Below, in pieces: positions 35,660 through 44,464 of a DNA stretch of 64,000 nucleotides. The DNA comes from Duganella sp. BJB476 (GTDB taxonomy: Bacteria > Pseudomonadota > Gammaproteobacteria > Burkholderiales > Burkholderiaceae_D): the NCBI RefSeq assembly GCF_003416895.1, contig NZ_QVIO01000004.1, forward strand, positions 186,001 through 250,000, in the 5' to 3' direction. Under the pieces are notes generated by a model that had not been told where the DNA came from, did not search any database, and saw nothing but the letters and a program-made list of their open reading frames with translations. Numbering within the stretch: position 1 is the stretch's first letter; each line of letters begins with the position of its first letter. A program made the position numbers and the translations under genes.

Positions 35660-37312
35660 ATGCTCCGTACTCTGTCCATCCGCGATTTCGTCATCGTCGA
35701 CACCATCGAACTGGAATTCTCCGCAGGCTTCACCGTCTTCACCGGCGAGACCGGCGCCGGCAAATCGATCCTGATCGATGCGCTGACGCTGGCGCTGGGC
35801 GGCCGCGGCGACGCCAGCGTGGTGCGCGAAGGCGCGGCCAAGGCCGACATCACGGCGGACTTCGCATTGAGCGAGCAGGCGCGCGACTGGCTGGCCGCCA
35901 ACGAGTTCGCGGTGGAAGAGGGCGGCGCGCTGCTGCGCCGCGTGATCGACAACGCCGGCCGCAGCAAGGCCTACATCAACGGCATCGCGGCGACGGCGGC
36001 GCAGCTGCGCGAGATCGGCGACATGCTGGTCGATATCCACGGCCAGCACGCGCACCAGTCGCTGATGAAGACCGAGGCGCAGCGCGTGCTGCTCGACAGC
36101 CAGGCCGGCGCCGGCAACGACGTCAAGGCGGTGACGCTGGCCTACCGCGCCTGGCGCGCGCTGGGCAAGCAGCTGGAGGAGTTCGAGACCAATGCCGCCA
36201 ACGTGTTGTATGAGCGCGAGCGCCTGGAGTGGCAGGTCAACGAGCTGGAAAAGCTGGCCGTCAAGCCGGGCGAGTGGGCGGAGGTGAGCAATGAACAGAG
36301 CCGCCTGTCGCACGCGGCCAGCCTGCTGGAGGGCGCGCAGGAAGCGCTGACGGTGATCTCGGAGGCGGAGGAGCATCCGATCCTGTCGCAGCTGTCGTCG
36401 CTGAACCAGAAGCTGGGCAAGCTGGCCGGCATCGACACCGGCTTGCAGGCCATCGTCGACCTGATCGAACCGGCACGCATCCAGCTGCAGGAAGCCGTGT
36501 ATGCGCTCAACGATTACCTGGACCGGGTCGACCTCGATCCGGAGCGGCTGCGCAAGGTGGAGGCGCGGATGGACGCGATCCACTCGGCGGCGCGCAAGTT
36601 CCGCGTCACCGAAGAGCAGCTGCCGGAGGAGCACGCGAAGCTGGCCGGGCGCCTGTCGCAGATCGCCGACGCCAGCGACATCGAAGGCTTGCGCAAACAG
36701 GAAGAAAAACTCAAGGCCGCGTACATGGAGCAGGCGCAGCGCCTGTCCGGCACGCGCGCCAAGGCGGCCCGCCAGTTGAGCGACGCGGTCACCCAGGCGA
36801 TGCAGGAACTGAACATGACGGGCGGCCGTTTCGAAGTCGCGCTCAACGCCGGTGAGCCTGGCGCGCATGGCCTGGAGCAGATCGAGTTTCTGGTGGCCGG
36901 CCATGCCGGCGTGGCGCCACGGTCGCTGGCCAAGGTGGCATCGGGCGGCGAACTGGCGCGCATCTCGCTGGCGATCTCGGTGATCACCTCCAACGCCACC
37001 ACCACGCCGACGCTGATCTTCGATGAAGTCGACAGCGGCATCGGCGGCGGCGTGGCCGAAGTCGTGGGCCGCCTGTTGCGCCGCCTGGGCCAGGAGCGCC
37101 AGGTGCTGTGCGTGACGCACTTGCCGCAGGTGGCCAGCCAGGCCGGCCAGCACTTCCAGGTGGCCAAGGGCACGCTGGAAAACGGCAAGACCGCCTCGCG
37201 CATCGACGTGCTGGATTCGAAAGCCCGCGTGGAAGAAGTAGCGCGCATGCTGGGCGGCCTCGAAATCACCGCCACCACCCGCAAGCACGCCCGCGAGCTG
37301 CTTGCCTCCTGA
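35660..37312 (+). CDS. recN: DNA repair protein RecN
   Basis: An SMC-like ATPase for double-strand-break repair. 550 residues. Walker A is FTGETGAGKSI (about residue 29-39), the central part is coiled coil (about 160-380), the ABC-type signature is KVASGGELARISLA and Walker B LIFDEVDSGIGG with the D-loop. The His switch is VTHLPQVAS. Transcribed with nadK; the LexA box at 34631-34650 is the probable source of its SOS control. Confidence 0.96.
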   Translation: MLRTLSIRDFVIVDTIELEFSAGFTVFTGETGAGKSILIDALTLALGGRGDASVVREGAAKADITADFALSEQARDWLAANEFAVEEGGALLRRVIDNAGRSKAYINGIAATAAQLREIGDMLVDIHGQHAHQSLMKTEAQRVLLDSQAGAGNDVKAVTLAYRAWRALGKQLEEFETNAANVLYERERLEWQVNELEKLAVKPGEWAEVSNEQSRLSHAASLLEGAQEALTVISEAEEHPILSQLSSLNQKLGKLAGIDTGLQAIVDLIEPARIQLQEAVYALNDYLDRVDLDPERLRKVEARMDAIHSAARKFRVTEEQLPEEHAKLAGRLSQIADASDIEGLRKQEEKLKAAYMEQAQRLSGTRAKAARQLSDAVTQAMQELNMTGGRFEVALNAGEPGAHGLEQIEFLVAGHAGVAPRSLAKVASGGELARISLAISVITSNATTTPTLIFDEVDSGIGGGVAEVVGRLLRRLGQERQVLCVTHLPQVASQAGQHFQVAKGTLENGKTASRIDVLDSKARVEEVARMLGGLEITATTRKHARELLAS

Positions 37313-37326
37313 ATCGGAATGATCGA

Positions 37327-38172
37327 ATGATACGTATGTTGATGGTAGCCGGCCTGCTCGCGGCCAGTCACTGGGCGCTCGCCGCCGAACAAGTCCAGCC
37401 AGCCGCAGCGCCTGCGCCGCAAGACGAATCGGCGGCGATACGCCGCCACCATTTAAAGCGCCTCAACGAGCGTTTGACCGTGGAGCCGGCGGTGCTGGCG
37501 AGCAGCTGCCGCTATGAGTCCGACATCGCCACGCCGCCGCCGCTGAACCGCGTCGCGCTGACTTTCGACGACGGCCCCACCGCGCCCGGCACCGACAACA
37601 TCCTGGAAGTGCTGAAGAAGTACAAGGTCCACGCGACCTTCTTCATGATCGGCGAGAAGGCGCAGCAGTATCCCGAGCTGGTGGACAGGGTGCGCGCGGC
37701 CGGCCACGATGTCGTCGCCAATCACTCGTGGAGCCATCCCAACTTCCACGACATCGACGTCGCCCGCCAGGCCGGCGAAGTGCTGCGCACCGACAGCCTG
37801 ACCGGCACGGACGGCCCCAAGCTGTTCCGCTACCCGTATGGCAATTCGACCTGCGAGACCAACCAGCTGGTGCGCGAGCATGGCTACAAGATCGTCGGCT
37901 GGCACATCGACTCCTGCGACTGGGCCTACGACCGCACCGGCGCCATCGACGCGCGCGAAGCGATTTCCTGCGGCGTGCCGCACCAGTTCATGAACGACTA
38001 CGTCGGCCACGTGCTGGCCGCCGCCCGCGCGCGCCGCGGCGGCATCATCCTGATGCATGAAATTCATCCGAACACTTTGAAAAGCCTGGACGCCATCATC
38101 GCCGGCCTGCTGGCGGACGGCTTTGGCTTCGGCATGGTGACCGACGCCGATTTCCAACCATCGCTACGCTAG
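37327..38172 (+). CDS. Exported polysaccharide deacetylase (CE4 family)
   Basis: A 281-residue secreted protein with a signal peptide ending HWALAA. The NodB-homology domain has motif 1 TFDDGP, motif 2 with the two zinc His NHSWSHPN, motif 3 RYPYGN and the final LMHEIHPN. Substrates in the family include N-acetylglucosamine polymers such as peptidoglycan, PNAG and chitin; which one applies here is unknown. The ATG at 37327 is chosen as it opens the signal peptide. It starts 14 bases after recN and may be read through from it. Confidence 0.9.
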   Translation: MIRMLMVAGLLAASHWALAAEQVQPAAAPAPQDESAAIRRHHLKRLNERLTVEPAVLASSCRYESDIATPPPLNRVALTFDDGPTAPGTDNILEVLKKYKVHATFFMIGEKAQQYPELVDRVRAAGHDVVANHSWSHPNFHDIDVARQAGEVLRTDSLTGTDGPKLFRYPYGNSTCETNQLVREHGYKIVGWHIDSCDWAYDRTGAIDAREAISCGVPHQFMNDYVGHVLAAARARRGGIILMHEIHPNTLKSLDAIIAGLLADGFGFGMVTDADFQPSLR

Positions 38173-38219
38173 GCTAACTATAATGGCAAGCTGTCCTAAA
38201 CACGCTGCCATCGGCCTAC

Positions 38220-39329
38220 ATGACCTTCCTAAAAGAACCTCCCTACAAGCACGGCACGGTTGGCCGTAGCGCCATCGTGCTGGTCAACCTGGGCACGCCC
38301 GACGCGCCGACCCGCTCGGCGGTGCGCCGCTACCTGAAGGAATTCCTGTCCGATCCGCGCGTGGTCGAGATTCCGCGCGCCGTGTGGTGGTTCATTCTCA
38401 ACCTGATCATCCTGCCGTTCCGTTCCGGCCAGTCGGCGAAGAAGTACGCGTCGATCTGGACCCGCGAAGGCTCGCCGCTGAAGGTGCACACCGCCGCCCA
38501 GGCCATGCTGCTGCGCGGCGCGCTGGGCGAACGCGGCCACCAGAACCTGACCGTGGCCATGGCCATGCGCTACGGCTCGCCGTCGCTGCCCGAAGTGCTG
38601 GCCAAGCTGAAGGCCGACGGCGTCGAACGCATCGCCGTGCTGCCCGCCTATCCGCAGTATTCCGGCACCACCACCGGCTCGATCTACGACGCCGTGTTCG
38701 GCCACTACGGCGCGGTGCGCAACATCCCCGAGCTGCGTTTCGTGCGCAACTACCACGACCATGACGGCTATATCCGCGCGCTGCGCCAGTCGGTGCAGGC
38801 GCATTGGGACGCCCACGGCCGCCCGGACAAGCTGGTGCTGAGCTTCCACGGCGTGCCCAAGCGCACGCTGATGCTGGGCGACCCCTATCACTGCGAATGC
38901 CTGAAGACCGCGCGCCTGCTGGCCGCCGCGCTGAAACTGACGCCAGATCAATATGTCGTCACCTTCCAGTCGCGCTTCGGCAAGGCCGAGTGGCTGCAAC
39001 CCTACACGGCGCCCACCATCGCCCAGCTGGCGCGCGACGGCGTCAAGCGCGTGGACGTGCTGTGCCCCGGCTTCATCAGCGATTGCCTGGAAACCCTGGA
39101 AGAAATCGCGATGGAAGTGCGGCACGACTTCGAACAGGCCGGCGGCCGTGAATTCCACTACATCCCCTGCCTGAACGAATCGCCGGCCTGGATCGCCGCC
39201 ATGGCGGAAATTGCCGAACAGCACATGATCGGCTGGCCGACGCAGATGGTTGCGGCCCAGCATGATGAAGTGAAGAAAGATGCGGAGATCGGCCGCGCCG
39301 CCGCCCTCAAACTGGGCGCCGCTGACTGA
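38220..39329 (+). CDS. hemH: Ferrochelatase
   Basis: Inserts Fe2+ into protoporphyrin IX, the last step of protoheme synthesis (EC 4.98.1.1). 369 residues. The catalytic histidine lies in LSFHGVPKRT and the metal-site Glu in GFISDCLETLEEI. The N-terminal VLVNLGTPDAPTRSAVRRYLKEFLSDPRVVE is standard. Precedes the heat-shock genes, as in other betaproteobacteria. Confidence 0.96.
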   Translation: MTFLKEPPYKHGTVGRSAIVLVNLGTPDAPTRSAVRRYLKEFLSDPRVVEIPRAVWWFILNLIILPFRSGQSAKKYASIWTREGSPLKVHTAAQAMLLRGALGERGHQNLTVAMAMRYGSPSLPEVLAKLKADGVERIAVLPAYPQYSGTTTGSIYDAVFGHYGAVRNIPELRFVRNYHDHDGYIRALRQSVQAHWDAHGRPDKLVLSFHGVPKRTLMLGDPYHCECLKTARLLAAALKLTPDQYVVTFQSRFGKAEWLQPYTAPTIAQLARDGVKRVDVLCPGFISDCLETLEEIAMEVRHDFEQAGGREFHYIPCLNESPAWIAAMAEIAEQHMIGWPTQMVAAQHDEVKKDAEIGRAAALKLGAAD

Positions 39330-39400
39330 AAAGAGACAATCTCGCCACAACTCCGTTCAGACAGCGTAATCAGCACTTGCGGGTGACGAGTGCCAGCCTG

Positions 39401-39499
39401 TTAAAATAGCCGGCTGAAGGGGAAGTCGGCATAGCAGATCCATGCCGTCGCCAAGACGATGTACACCAGGATGGATGCTGCAATCAGTGGCAACTTCAT
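39401..39499 (-). CDS. Putative 32-residue single-pass membrane protein
   Basis: A short frame in the 424-base gap between hemH and grpE (39330-39753). From the ATG at 39499, preceded by GGGAG nine bases upstream, it reads MKLPLIAASILVYIVLATA, then WICYADFPFSRLF. One transmembrane helix (residues 3-22) is followed by an aromatic tail. Amphiphilic composition and the ribosome-binding site argue for a real gene, but I know no named family. The rest of the gap holds the grpE heat-shock promoter and otherwise nothing I can name. Confidence 0.5.
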   Translation of the reverse strand: MKLPLIAASILVYIVLATAWICYADFPFSRLF

Positions 39500-39668
39500 G
39501 GTGAGGCGCTCCCGGAAAAACTGCCGCGACGGTTGTCATTAGTACATCTTAGCCGCTGCGGTGCAAAAAAGTAGAGCCTGCACAGACGAAGTTTTGTAAC
39601 GCCTGTTACATGAGGCCGCTTGTGGGGCAGCGCGCGGCAGCGGTGATGAAATAGCGGGCAGAATAACC

Positions 39669-39696
39669 CTTGAAAACATAGGTTATCGCCCCATTT
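39669..39696 (+). promoter_or_regulatory. Sigma-32 (RpoH) promoter of grpE
   Basis: CTTGAAA (39669-39675), a 13-base spacer and CCCCATTT (39689-39696) match the heat-shock consensus completely. About 57 bases lie between the -10 element and the grpE ATG. Confidence 0.9.
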
Positions 39697-39753
39697 GCTG
39701 CCAGTGCGGTAAGAAAAGTAATGTCAAACAAATACGATAGTAGGAGTCTATAG

Positions 39754-40296
39754 ATGCAAGATCAGGAAAACCAAGCCGTACCTAATCCAGAGGCGGCAGC
39801 AGCCGCTGCGTCGGCCCCGCCATCGACTCCTGACCAGCCTACGCTGGAGGAGCAGCTGTCGGCCACCGAAGCGAAACTGGCCGAGATGCACGACGCTTTC
39901 ATGCGCGCCAAGGCCGACGGTGAAAACATCCGTCGCCGCGCCCAGGAAGACGTGGCCAAGGCCCACAAGTTTGCCGTTGAAAGCTTCGCCGAGGCCATGG
40001 TGCCGGTCAAGGACAGCCTGGAAATGGCCCTGAAAGTTGAAACGCCGTCGATCGAATCGCTGAAGGAAGGCGTGGAAATGACGCTCAAGCAGCTGTCGTC
40101 GGCCTTCGAGAAAAACCGCCTGCTGGAGATTCTGCCAGCCCAGGGCGACAAGCTGGATCCGAACAAGCACCAGGCTGTCGCCGTGGTGCCTGCCGACCAG
40201 GAAGCCAATACGGTAGTTTCCGTACTGCAAAAAGGCTATATGATCGCGGACCGCCTGCTGCGTCCCGCCATCGTGACCGCGGCGCAAGCGAAATAA
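39754..40296 (+). CDS. grpE: Nucleotide exchange factor GrpE
   Basis: DnaK partner that releases ADP. 180 residues: a disordered acidic N-terminus (to about residue 30), a long helix (LEEQLSATEAKLAEMHDAFMRAKADGEN) that dimerises and the C-terminal beta-domain (EILPAQGDKLDPNKHQAV). First gene of the heat-shock set, preceded by a sigma-32 promoter. Confidence 0.96.
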   Translation: MQDQENQAVPNPEAAAAAASAPPSTPDQPTLEEQLSATEAKLAEMHDAFMRAKADGENIRRRAQEDVAKAHKFAVESFAEAMVPVKDSLEMALKVETPSIESLKEGVEMTLKQLSSAFEKNRLLEILPAQGDKLDPNKHQAVAVVPADQEANTVVSVLQKGYMIADRLLRPAIVTAAQAK

Positions 40297-40326
40297 ATTA
40301 TTTTTGCTTCCGCGTCGAACTAAGCA

Positions 40327-40354
40327 CTTGAAAACATACAGCTTTTCCACATAT
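40327..40354 (+). promoter_or_regulatory. Second sigma-32-type promoter, before dnaK
   Basis: CTTGAAA (40327-40333), 13-base spacer and CCACATAT (40347-40354; one mismatch in the CCCC run), 40 bases before the dnaK ATG. The spacing equals that of the grpE promoter and the five bases after the -35 (ACATA) are the same. Confidence 0.7.
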
Positions 40355-40393
40355 TAGTACCATCTGAACTTTAGCAAATAAGGAAGAAAAATC

Positions 40394-42337
40394 ATGGGTA
40401 GAATTATCGGTATCGATCTGGGAACCACGAATTCCTGCGTTTCCATCATGGAAAACGGTCAGCCAAAGGTAATCGAAAACGCCGAAGGCGCGCGCACGAC
40501 GCCATCGATCATTGCTTACCAAGAAGATGGTGAAATTCTGGTCGGCGCGCCGGCAAAACGCCAGGCCGTGACCAATCCAAAGAACACGCTGTTCGCCGTC
40601 AAACGTCTGATCGGCCGCAAGTTCGACGAAAAAGAAGTGCAGAAGGACATCGGCCTGATGCCTTACTCGATCATGAAAGCCGACAACGGCGACGCATGGA
40701 TCGGCGTGCGCGACAAGAAGCTGGCGCCGCCGCAAATCTCGGCTGAAGTGCTGCGCAAGATGAAGAAAACGGCAGAAGACTACCTCGGTGAAGAAGTCAC
40801 CGAAGCCGTCATCACCGTGCCTGCGTACTTCAACGACTCGCAGCGCCAGGCGACCAAGGATGCCGGCCGTATCGCTGGCCTGGACGTCAAGCGCATCATC
40901 AACGAACCAACCGCGGCCGCACTGGCTTTCGGCCTGGACAAGACTGAAAAGGGCGACCGCAAGATCGCCGTGTATGACTTGGGCGGCGGTACCTTCGACG
41001 TGTCGATCATCGAGATCGCCGACGTCGATGGCGAAAAACAATTCGAAGTGCTGTCGACCAACGGCGACACCTTCCTGGGCGGCGAAGACTTCGACCAGCG
41101 CATCATCGATTACATCATCGAAGAGTTCAAGAAGATCAACGGCCTGGACCTGAAAAAAGATCCGATCGCCCTGCAGCGCATCAAGGCTTCGGCCGAGCGC
41201 GCGAAGATCGAACTGTCGTCGTCGCAGCAGACCGAAATCAACGAGCCGTACATCGCCATGGCGAACGGCGCGCCGGTCCACCTGACTCTGAAGATGACCC
41301 GCGCCAAGCTGGAATCGCTGGTCGAGGAACTGATCAACGCGACCATGGAGCCATGCCGCACCGCGATCAAGGATGCCGGCGTCAAGGTTTCGGACATCGA
41401 CGACATCATCCTGGTCGGCGGTATGACCCGCATGCCTAAGGTGCAGGAAAAAGTTAAAGAGTTCTTCGGCAAAGACCCACGCAAGGACGTGAACCCGGAT
41501 GAAGCCGTCGCCGTTGGCGCCGCGATCCAGGGCTCGGTGCTGTCGGGCGAGCGCAAGGACTTGCTGCTGCTGGACGTGACGCCTCTGTCGCTGGGTATCG
41601 AAACCCTGGGCGGCGTGATGACCAAGATGATCCACAAGAACACCACGATTCCTACCAAGTTCTCGCAAGTGTTCTCGACCGCCGACGACAACCAGCCTGC
41701 GGTGACCATCAAGGTCTACCAGGGCGAGCGTGAAATCGCGGCCGGCAACAAGGGCCTGGGCGAATTCAATCTGGAAGGCATCCCGCCGGCATCGCGCGGC
41801 ACGCCACAGATCGAAGTGACCTTCGACATCGACGCCAACGGCATTCTGCACGTCGGCGCGAAAGACAAGGCCACCGGCAAAGAAAACAAGATCACGATCA
41901 AGGCCAACTCCGGCCTGACCGAAGCTGAGATCCAGAAGATGGTGAAGGATGCTGAAGTCAACGCCGAAGAAGACAAGAAAGTGAAAGAGCTGGCCGAATC
42001 GCGCAACCAGGCCGACGCGCTGGTGCACTCGACCCGCAAATCGCTGACCGAATACGGCGACAAGCTGGAAGCCGGCGAGAAGGAAAAAATCGAAGCCGCG
42101 ATCACCGACCTGGAAGGTTCGATCAAAGGCGGCGACAAGGCTGAGATCGACGCCAAAGTGGCATCGCTGTCGACCGCTTCGCAGAAGCTGGGCGAGAAGA
42201 TGTACGCTGACATGCAGGCGCAGCAAGCTGCCGCCGGCGGCGGTGCTGAAGGTGGCGCCCAGCCAGGCGCCGAGCAGGCCAAGCCGCAGGACGACGTGGT
42301 TGACGCCGACTTCAAAGAAGTCAAAGACAGCAAGTAA
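40394..42337 (+). CDS. dnaK: Chaperone protein DnaK (Hsp70)
   Basis: ATP-driven chaperone of 647 residues. The nucleotide-binding domain (GIDLGTTNSC; AVYDLGGGTFDVSIIE; ILVGGMTRMPKVQ) is followed by the interdomain linker DLLLLDVTPLSLG, the substrate-binding domain and a helical lid, ending in a Gly/Ala-rich tail with the DDVVDADFKEV terminus. AAGGAAG precedes the ATG. Codon use is more biased than that of neighbours, fitting high expression. Own heat-shock promoter upstream. Confidence 0.98.
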   Translation: MGRIIGIDLGTTNSCVSIMENGQPKVIENAEGARTTPSIIAYQEDGEILVGAPAKRQAVTNPKNTLFAVKRLIGRKFDEKEVQKDIGLMPYSIMKADNGDAWIGVRDKKLAPPQISAEVLRKMKKTAEDYLGEEVTEAVITVPAYFNDSQRQATKDAGRIAGLDVKRIINEPTAAALAFGLDKTEKGDRKIAVYDLGGGTFDVSIIEIADVDGEKQFEVLSTNGDTFLGGEDFDQRIIDYIIEEFKKINGLDLKKDPIALQRIKASAERAKIELSSSQQTEINEPYIAMANGAPVHLTLKMTRAKLESLVEELINATMEPCRTAIKDAGVKVSDIDDIILVGGMTRMPKVQEKVKEFFGKDPRKDVNPDEAVAVGAAIQGSVLSGERKDLLLLDVTPLSLGIETLGGVMTKMIHKNTTIPTKFSQVFSTADDNQPAVTIKVYQGEREIAAGNKGLGEFNLEGIPPASRGTPQIEVTFDIDANGILHVGAKDKATGKENKITIKANSGLTEAEIQKMVKDAEVNAEEDKKVKELAESRNQADALVHSTRKSLTEYGDKLEAGEKEKIEAAITDLEGSIKGGDKAEIDAKVASLSTASQKLGEKMYADMQAQQAAAGGGAEGGAQPGAEQAKPQDDVVDADFKEVKDSK

Positions 42338-42372
42338 GACATGCCGTTCCCCGCAGTGCGGGGAATGACAGC

Positions 42373-42415
42373 GCCGAGTCGTGTGGCCGTGTAAACGGCG
42401 CCGACTCGGCTTTTT
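42373..42415 (+). terminator. Partial terminator or attenuator between dnaK and dnaJ
   Basis: Stem GCCGAGTCG (42373-42381) / CGACTCGGC (42402-42410) followed by five T. A smaller hairpin (TTCCCCGC / GCGGGGAA) lies just before it. Placed inside the dnaK-dnaJ interval, it would reduce dnaJ relative to dnaK. Confidence 0.75.
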
Positions 42416-42461
42416 AGCATAAACAGTACATCAGTATTCAATACAGCAAGGTGCCGACAAT

Positions 42462-43589
42462 ATGGCAAAGCGAGATTTCTACGAGACACTTGGTGTCGCC
42501 AAAAACGCGTCGGAAGACGAGATCAAGAAGTCGTATCGCAAACTGGCGATGAAATACCATCCGGACCGCAATCCGGATAGCAAAGAGTCGGAAGAAAAAT
42601 TCAAGGAAGTCAAAGAAGCCTACGAGATGCTGACCAATCCGGAGAAGCGCGAAGCGTATGACCGTTACGGTCACGCCGGCGTCGATCCGAACATGGGTGG
42701 CGGCGGTGGCTTCGGCGGCGGCGCCGGCGGTTTCGGTGATGCCTTCGGCGACATCTTCGGCGACATCTTTGGTGGCGGTCGCGGCCGCAGCCAGGGCCCG
42801 CAAGTATATCGCGGTGCTGATTTGCGCTATAACCTCGAAATTACGCTGGAGCAGGCCGCACACGGTTTCGACACCACAATTCGTGTACCATCCTGGGACA
42901 AGTGCGACACCTGCCACGGTTCGGGCGCCAAGCCTGGCACCTCGCCGGTCACGTGCTCGACCTGCGCCGGCCACGGCCAGGTGCGCATGCAGCAGGGCTT
43001 CTTCAGCATCCAGCAGACCTGCCCGAAATGCCACGGCACCGGCAAGATCATCCCCGAGCCATGCGCTGCCTGCGCGGGCCAGGGCCGCATCAAGCGCAAC
43101 AAGACGCTGGAAGTGAAGATCCCGGTCGGCATCGACAACGGCATGCGTATCCGCTCGTCCGGCAACGGCGAACCGGGCACAAATGGCGGACCGTCGGGCG
43201 ACTTGTATGTGGAAATTCACATCAAGCCGCACTCGGTGTTCCAGCGCGAAGGCGACGACCTGCATTGCGAAATGCCGATCTCGTTTGCCAAGGCGGCTTT
43301 GGGCGGCGACATCGAGGTTCCGACATTGTCTGGTAAAGTATCGTTCACGATCCCTGAAGGCACCCAGTCGGGCAAGACCTTCCGCCTCAAGGGCAAGGGC
43401 ATCAAGGGCGTGCGTTCCGGCTTCGCGGGCGACTTGTTCTGCCACGTGGCGGTCGAGACCCCGGTCAAGCTGACCGAGAAGCAGAAGGACATGCTGCGCG
43501 ATTTCGAAAAGTTGACCACCGAAGGCGGCTCCAAGCACAGCCCGCAAAGCAAGACCTGGCGCGACAAGGTGAAGGACTTTTTTGAGTAA
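42462..43589 (+). CDS. dnaJ: Chaperone protein DnaJ (Hsp40)
   Basis: Co-chaperone that stimulates DnaK ATPase. 375 residues: J-domain with HPD in KYHPDRN, a Gly/Phe-rich region (GGGGFGGGAGGF), then four CxxCxGxG zinc repeats (CDTCHGSG, CSTCAGHG, CPKCHGTG, CAACAGQG) and the C-terminal substrate-binding domain. Full-length type I DnaJ. Terminator-like hairpins flank it on both sides. Confidence 0.98.
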   Translation: MAKRDFYETLGVAKNASEDEIKKSYRKLAMKYHPDRNPDSKESEEKFKEVKEAYEMLTNPEKREAYDRYGHAGVDPNMGGGGGFGGGAGGFGDAFGDIFGDIFGGGRGRSQGPQVYRGADLRYNLEITLEQAAHGFDTTIRVPSWDKCDTCHGSGAKPGTSPVTCSTCAGHGQVRMQQGFFSIQQTCPKCHGTGKIIPEPCAACAGQGRIKRNKTLEVKIPVGIDNGMRIRSSGNGEPGTNGGPSGDLYVEIHIKPHSVFQREGDDLHCEMPISFAKAALGGDIEVPTLSGKVSFTIPEGTQSGKTFRLKGKGIKGVRSGFAGDLFCHVAVETPVKLTEKQKDMLRDFEKLTTEGGSKHSPQSKTWRDKVKDFFE

Positions 43590-43632
43590 AGCTTTTGAGT
43601 AACTGCGATGTCATGCAGTCTTGGTAATATCG

Positions 43633-43674
43633 GACCGCCGCGCCACCCTTTCCGGGTGGACCGGCGGTCTTCTT
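43633..43674 (+). terminator. Terminator-like hairpin after dnaJ
   Basis: Outer stem GACCGCCG (43633-43640) / CGGCGGTC (43662-43669) enclosing a second stem CCACCC / GGGTGG, followed by TTCTTAT. The T-tract is interrupted by C. Confidence 0.65.
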
Positions 43675-43692
43675 ATGTACGAGAGGAGCATC

Positions 43693-44370
43693 ATGAGTGA
43701 TCTGGACAACAGCAATTCCCCGTTGCGCGACCTGCTGGACAACAACCGCCGCTGGGCCGAATCGGAAGTCGAGCGCGACCCCGACTTCTTCAACCGCCTG
43801 GCGCAGCAAGCCTCGCCGGAATACCTGTGGATAGGCTGCTCGGACAGCCGCGTGCCGGCGAACGAGCTGCTGGGCCTGGCGCCGGGCGACGTCTTCGTCC
43901 ATCGCAACATCGCCAACGTGGTGGTGCACTCGGACTTGAACGCGCTGTCGGTGCTGCAGTTCGCGATCGATGTGCTGAAGGTCAAGCACGTGATCATCGT
44001 CGGCCACTACGGCTGCAAGGGCGTGCACGCGGCAATGACCGGCACCCGTGTCGGCCTGGCCGACAACTGGCTGCGCCACGTGCAGGACGTGCACCAGAAG
44101 CATGAGCGCTACCTCGGCGATGTGCTGACCAGCAAGCTGCGCGCGGAACGCATGTGCGAGCTGAACGTGGTCGAGCAGGTGTCCAACGTTTGCCAGACCA
44201 CCATCGTGCAGGACGCATGGGACCGCGGCCAGAACGTCACGGTGCACGGCTGGGTCTACGGCCTGAAAGACGGCAAGCTGCACGATCTGGAAATGACCGT
44301 CACCGCCGCCCACGAACTGGCGCCGCGCGTGGCCAAGCGTCTGAGCGTGTACGACTCGGAACTGGGCTGA
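43693..44370 (+). CDS. can: Beta-class carbonic anhydrase
   Basis: Interconverts CO2 and bicarbonate with zinc (EC 4.2.1.1). 225 residues from the ATG at 43693, which follows GAGAGGAGC. Zinc ligands are Cys in WIGCSDSRV, and His and Cys in VGHYGCKG; the Asp-Arg dyad is in CSDSR. Closest in layout to the E. coli Can type. Monocistronic by appearance. Confidence 0.95.
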   Translation: MSDLDNSNSPLRDLLDNNRRWAESEVERDPDFFNRLAQQASPEYLWIGCSDSRVPANELLGLAPGDVFVHRNIANVVVHSDLNALSVLQFAIDVLKVKHVIIVGHYGCKGVHAAMTGTRVGLADNWLRHVQDVHQKHERYLGDVLTSKLRAERMCELNVVEQVSNVCQTTIVQDAWDRGQNVTVHGWVYGLKDGKLHDLEMTVTAAHELAPRVAKRLSVYDSELG

Positions 44371-44464
44371 TAAAGATTCTGCATATCGATAGCAGATAAG
44401 CTTCGTTTTCTAAATAAAGGAAGCGGCATAGACTAGGCGCCTACTCATTCACTGGGCGCGCGCC

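Noticed and set aside
34637..37288. 883-codon minus-strand frame across nadK and recN
   Set aside because: Same shadow composition; nadK and recN on the plus strand carry all diagnostic motifs.
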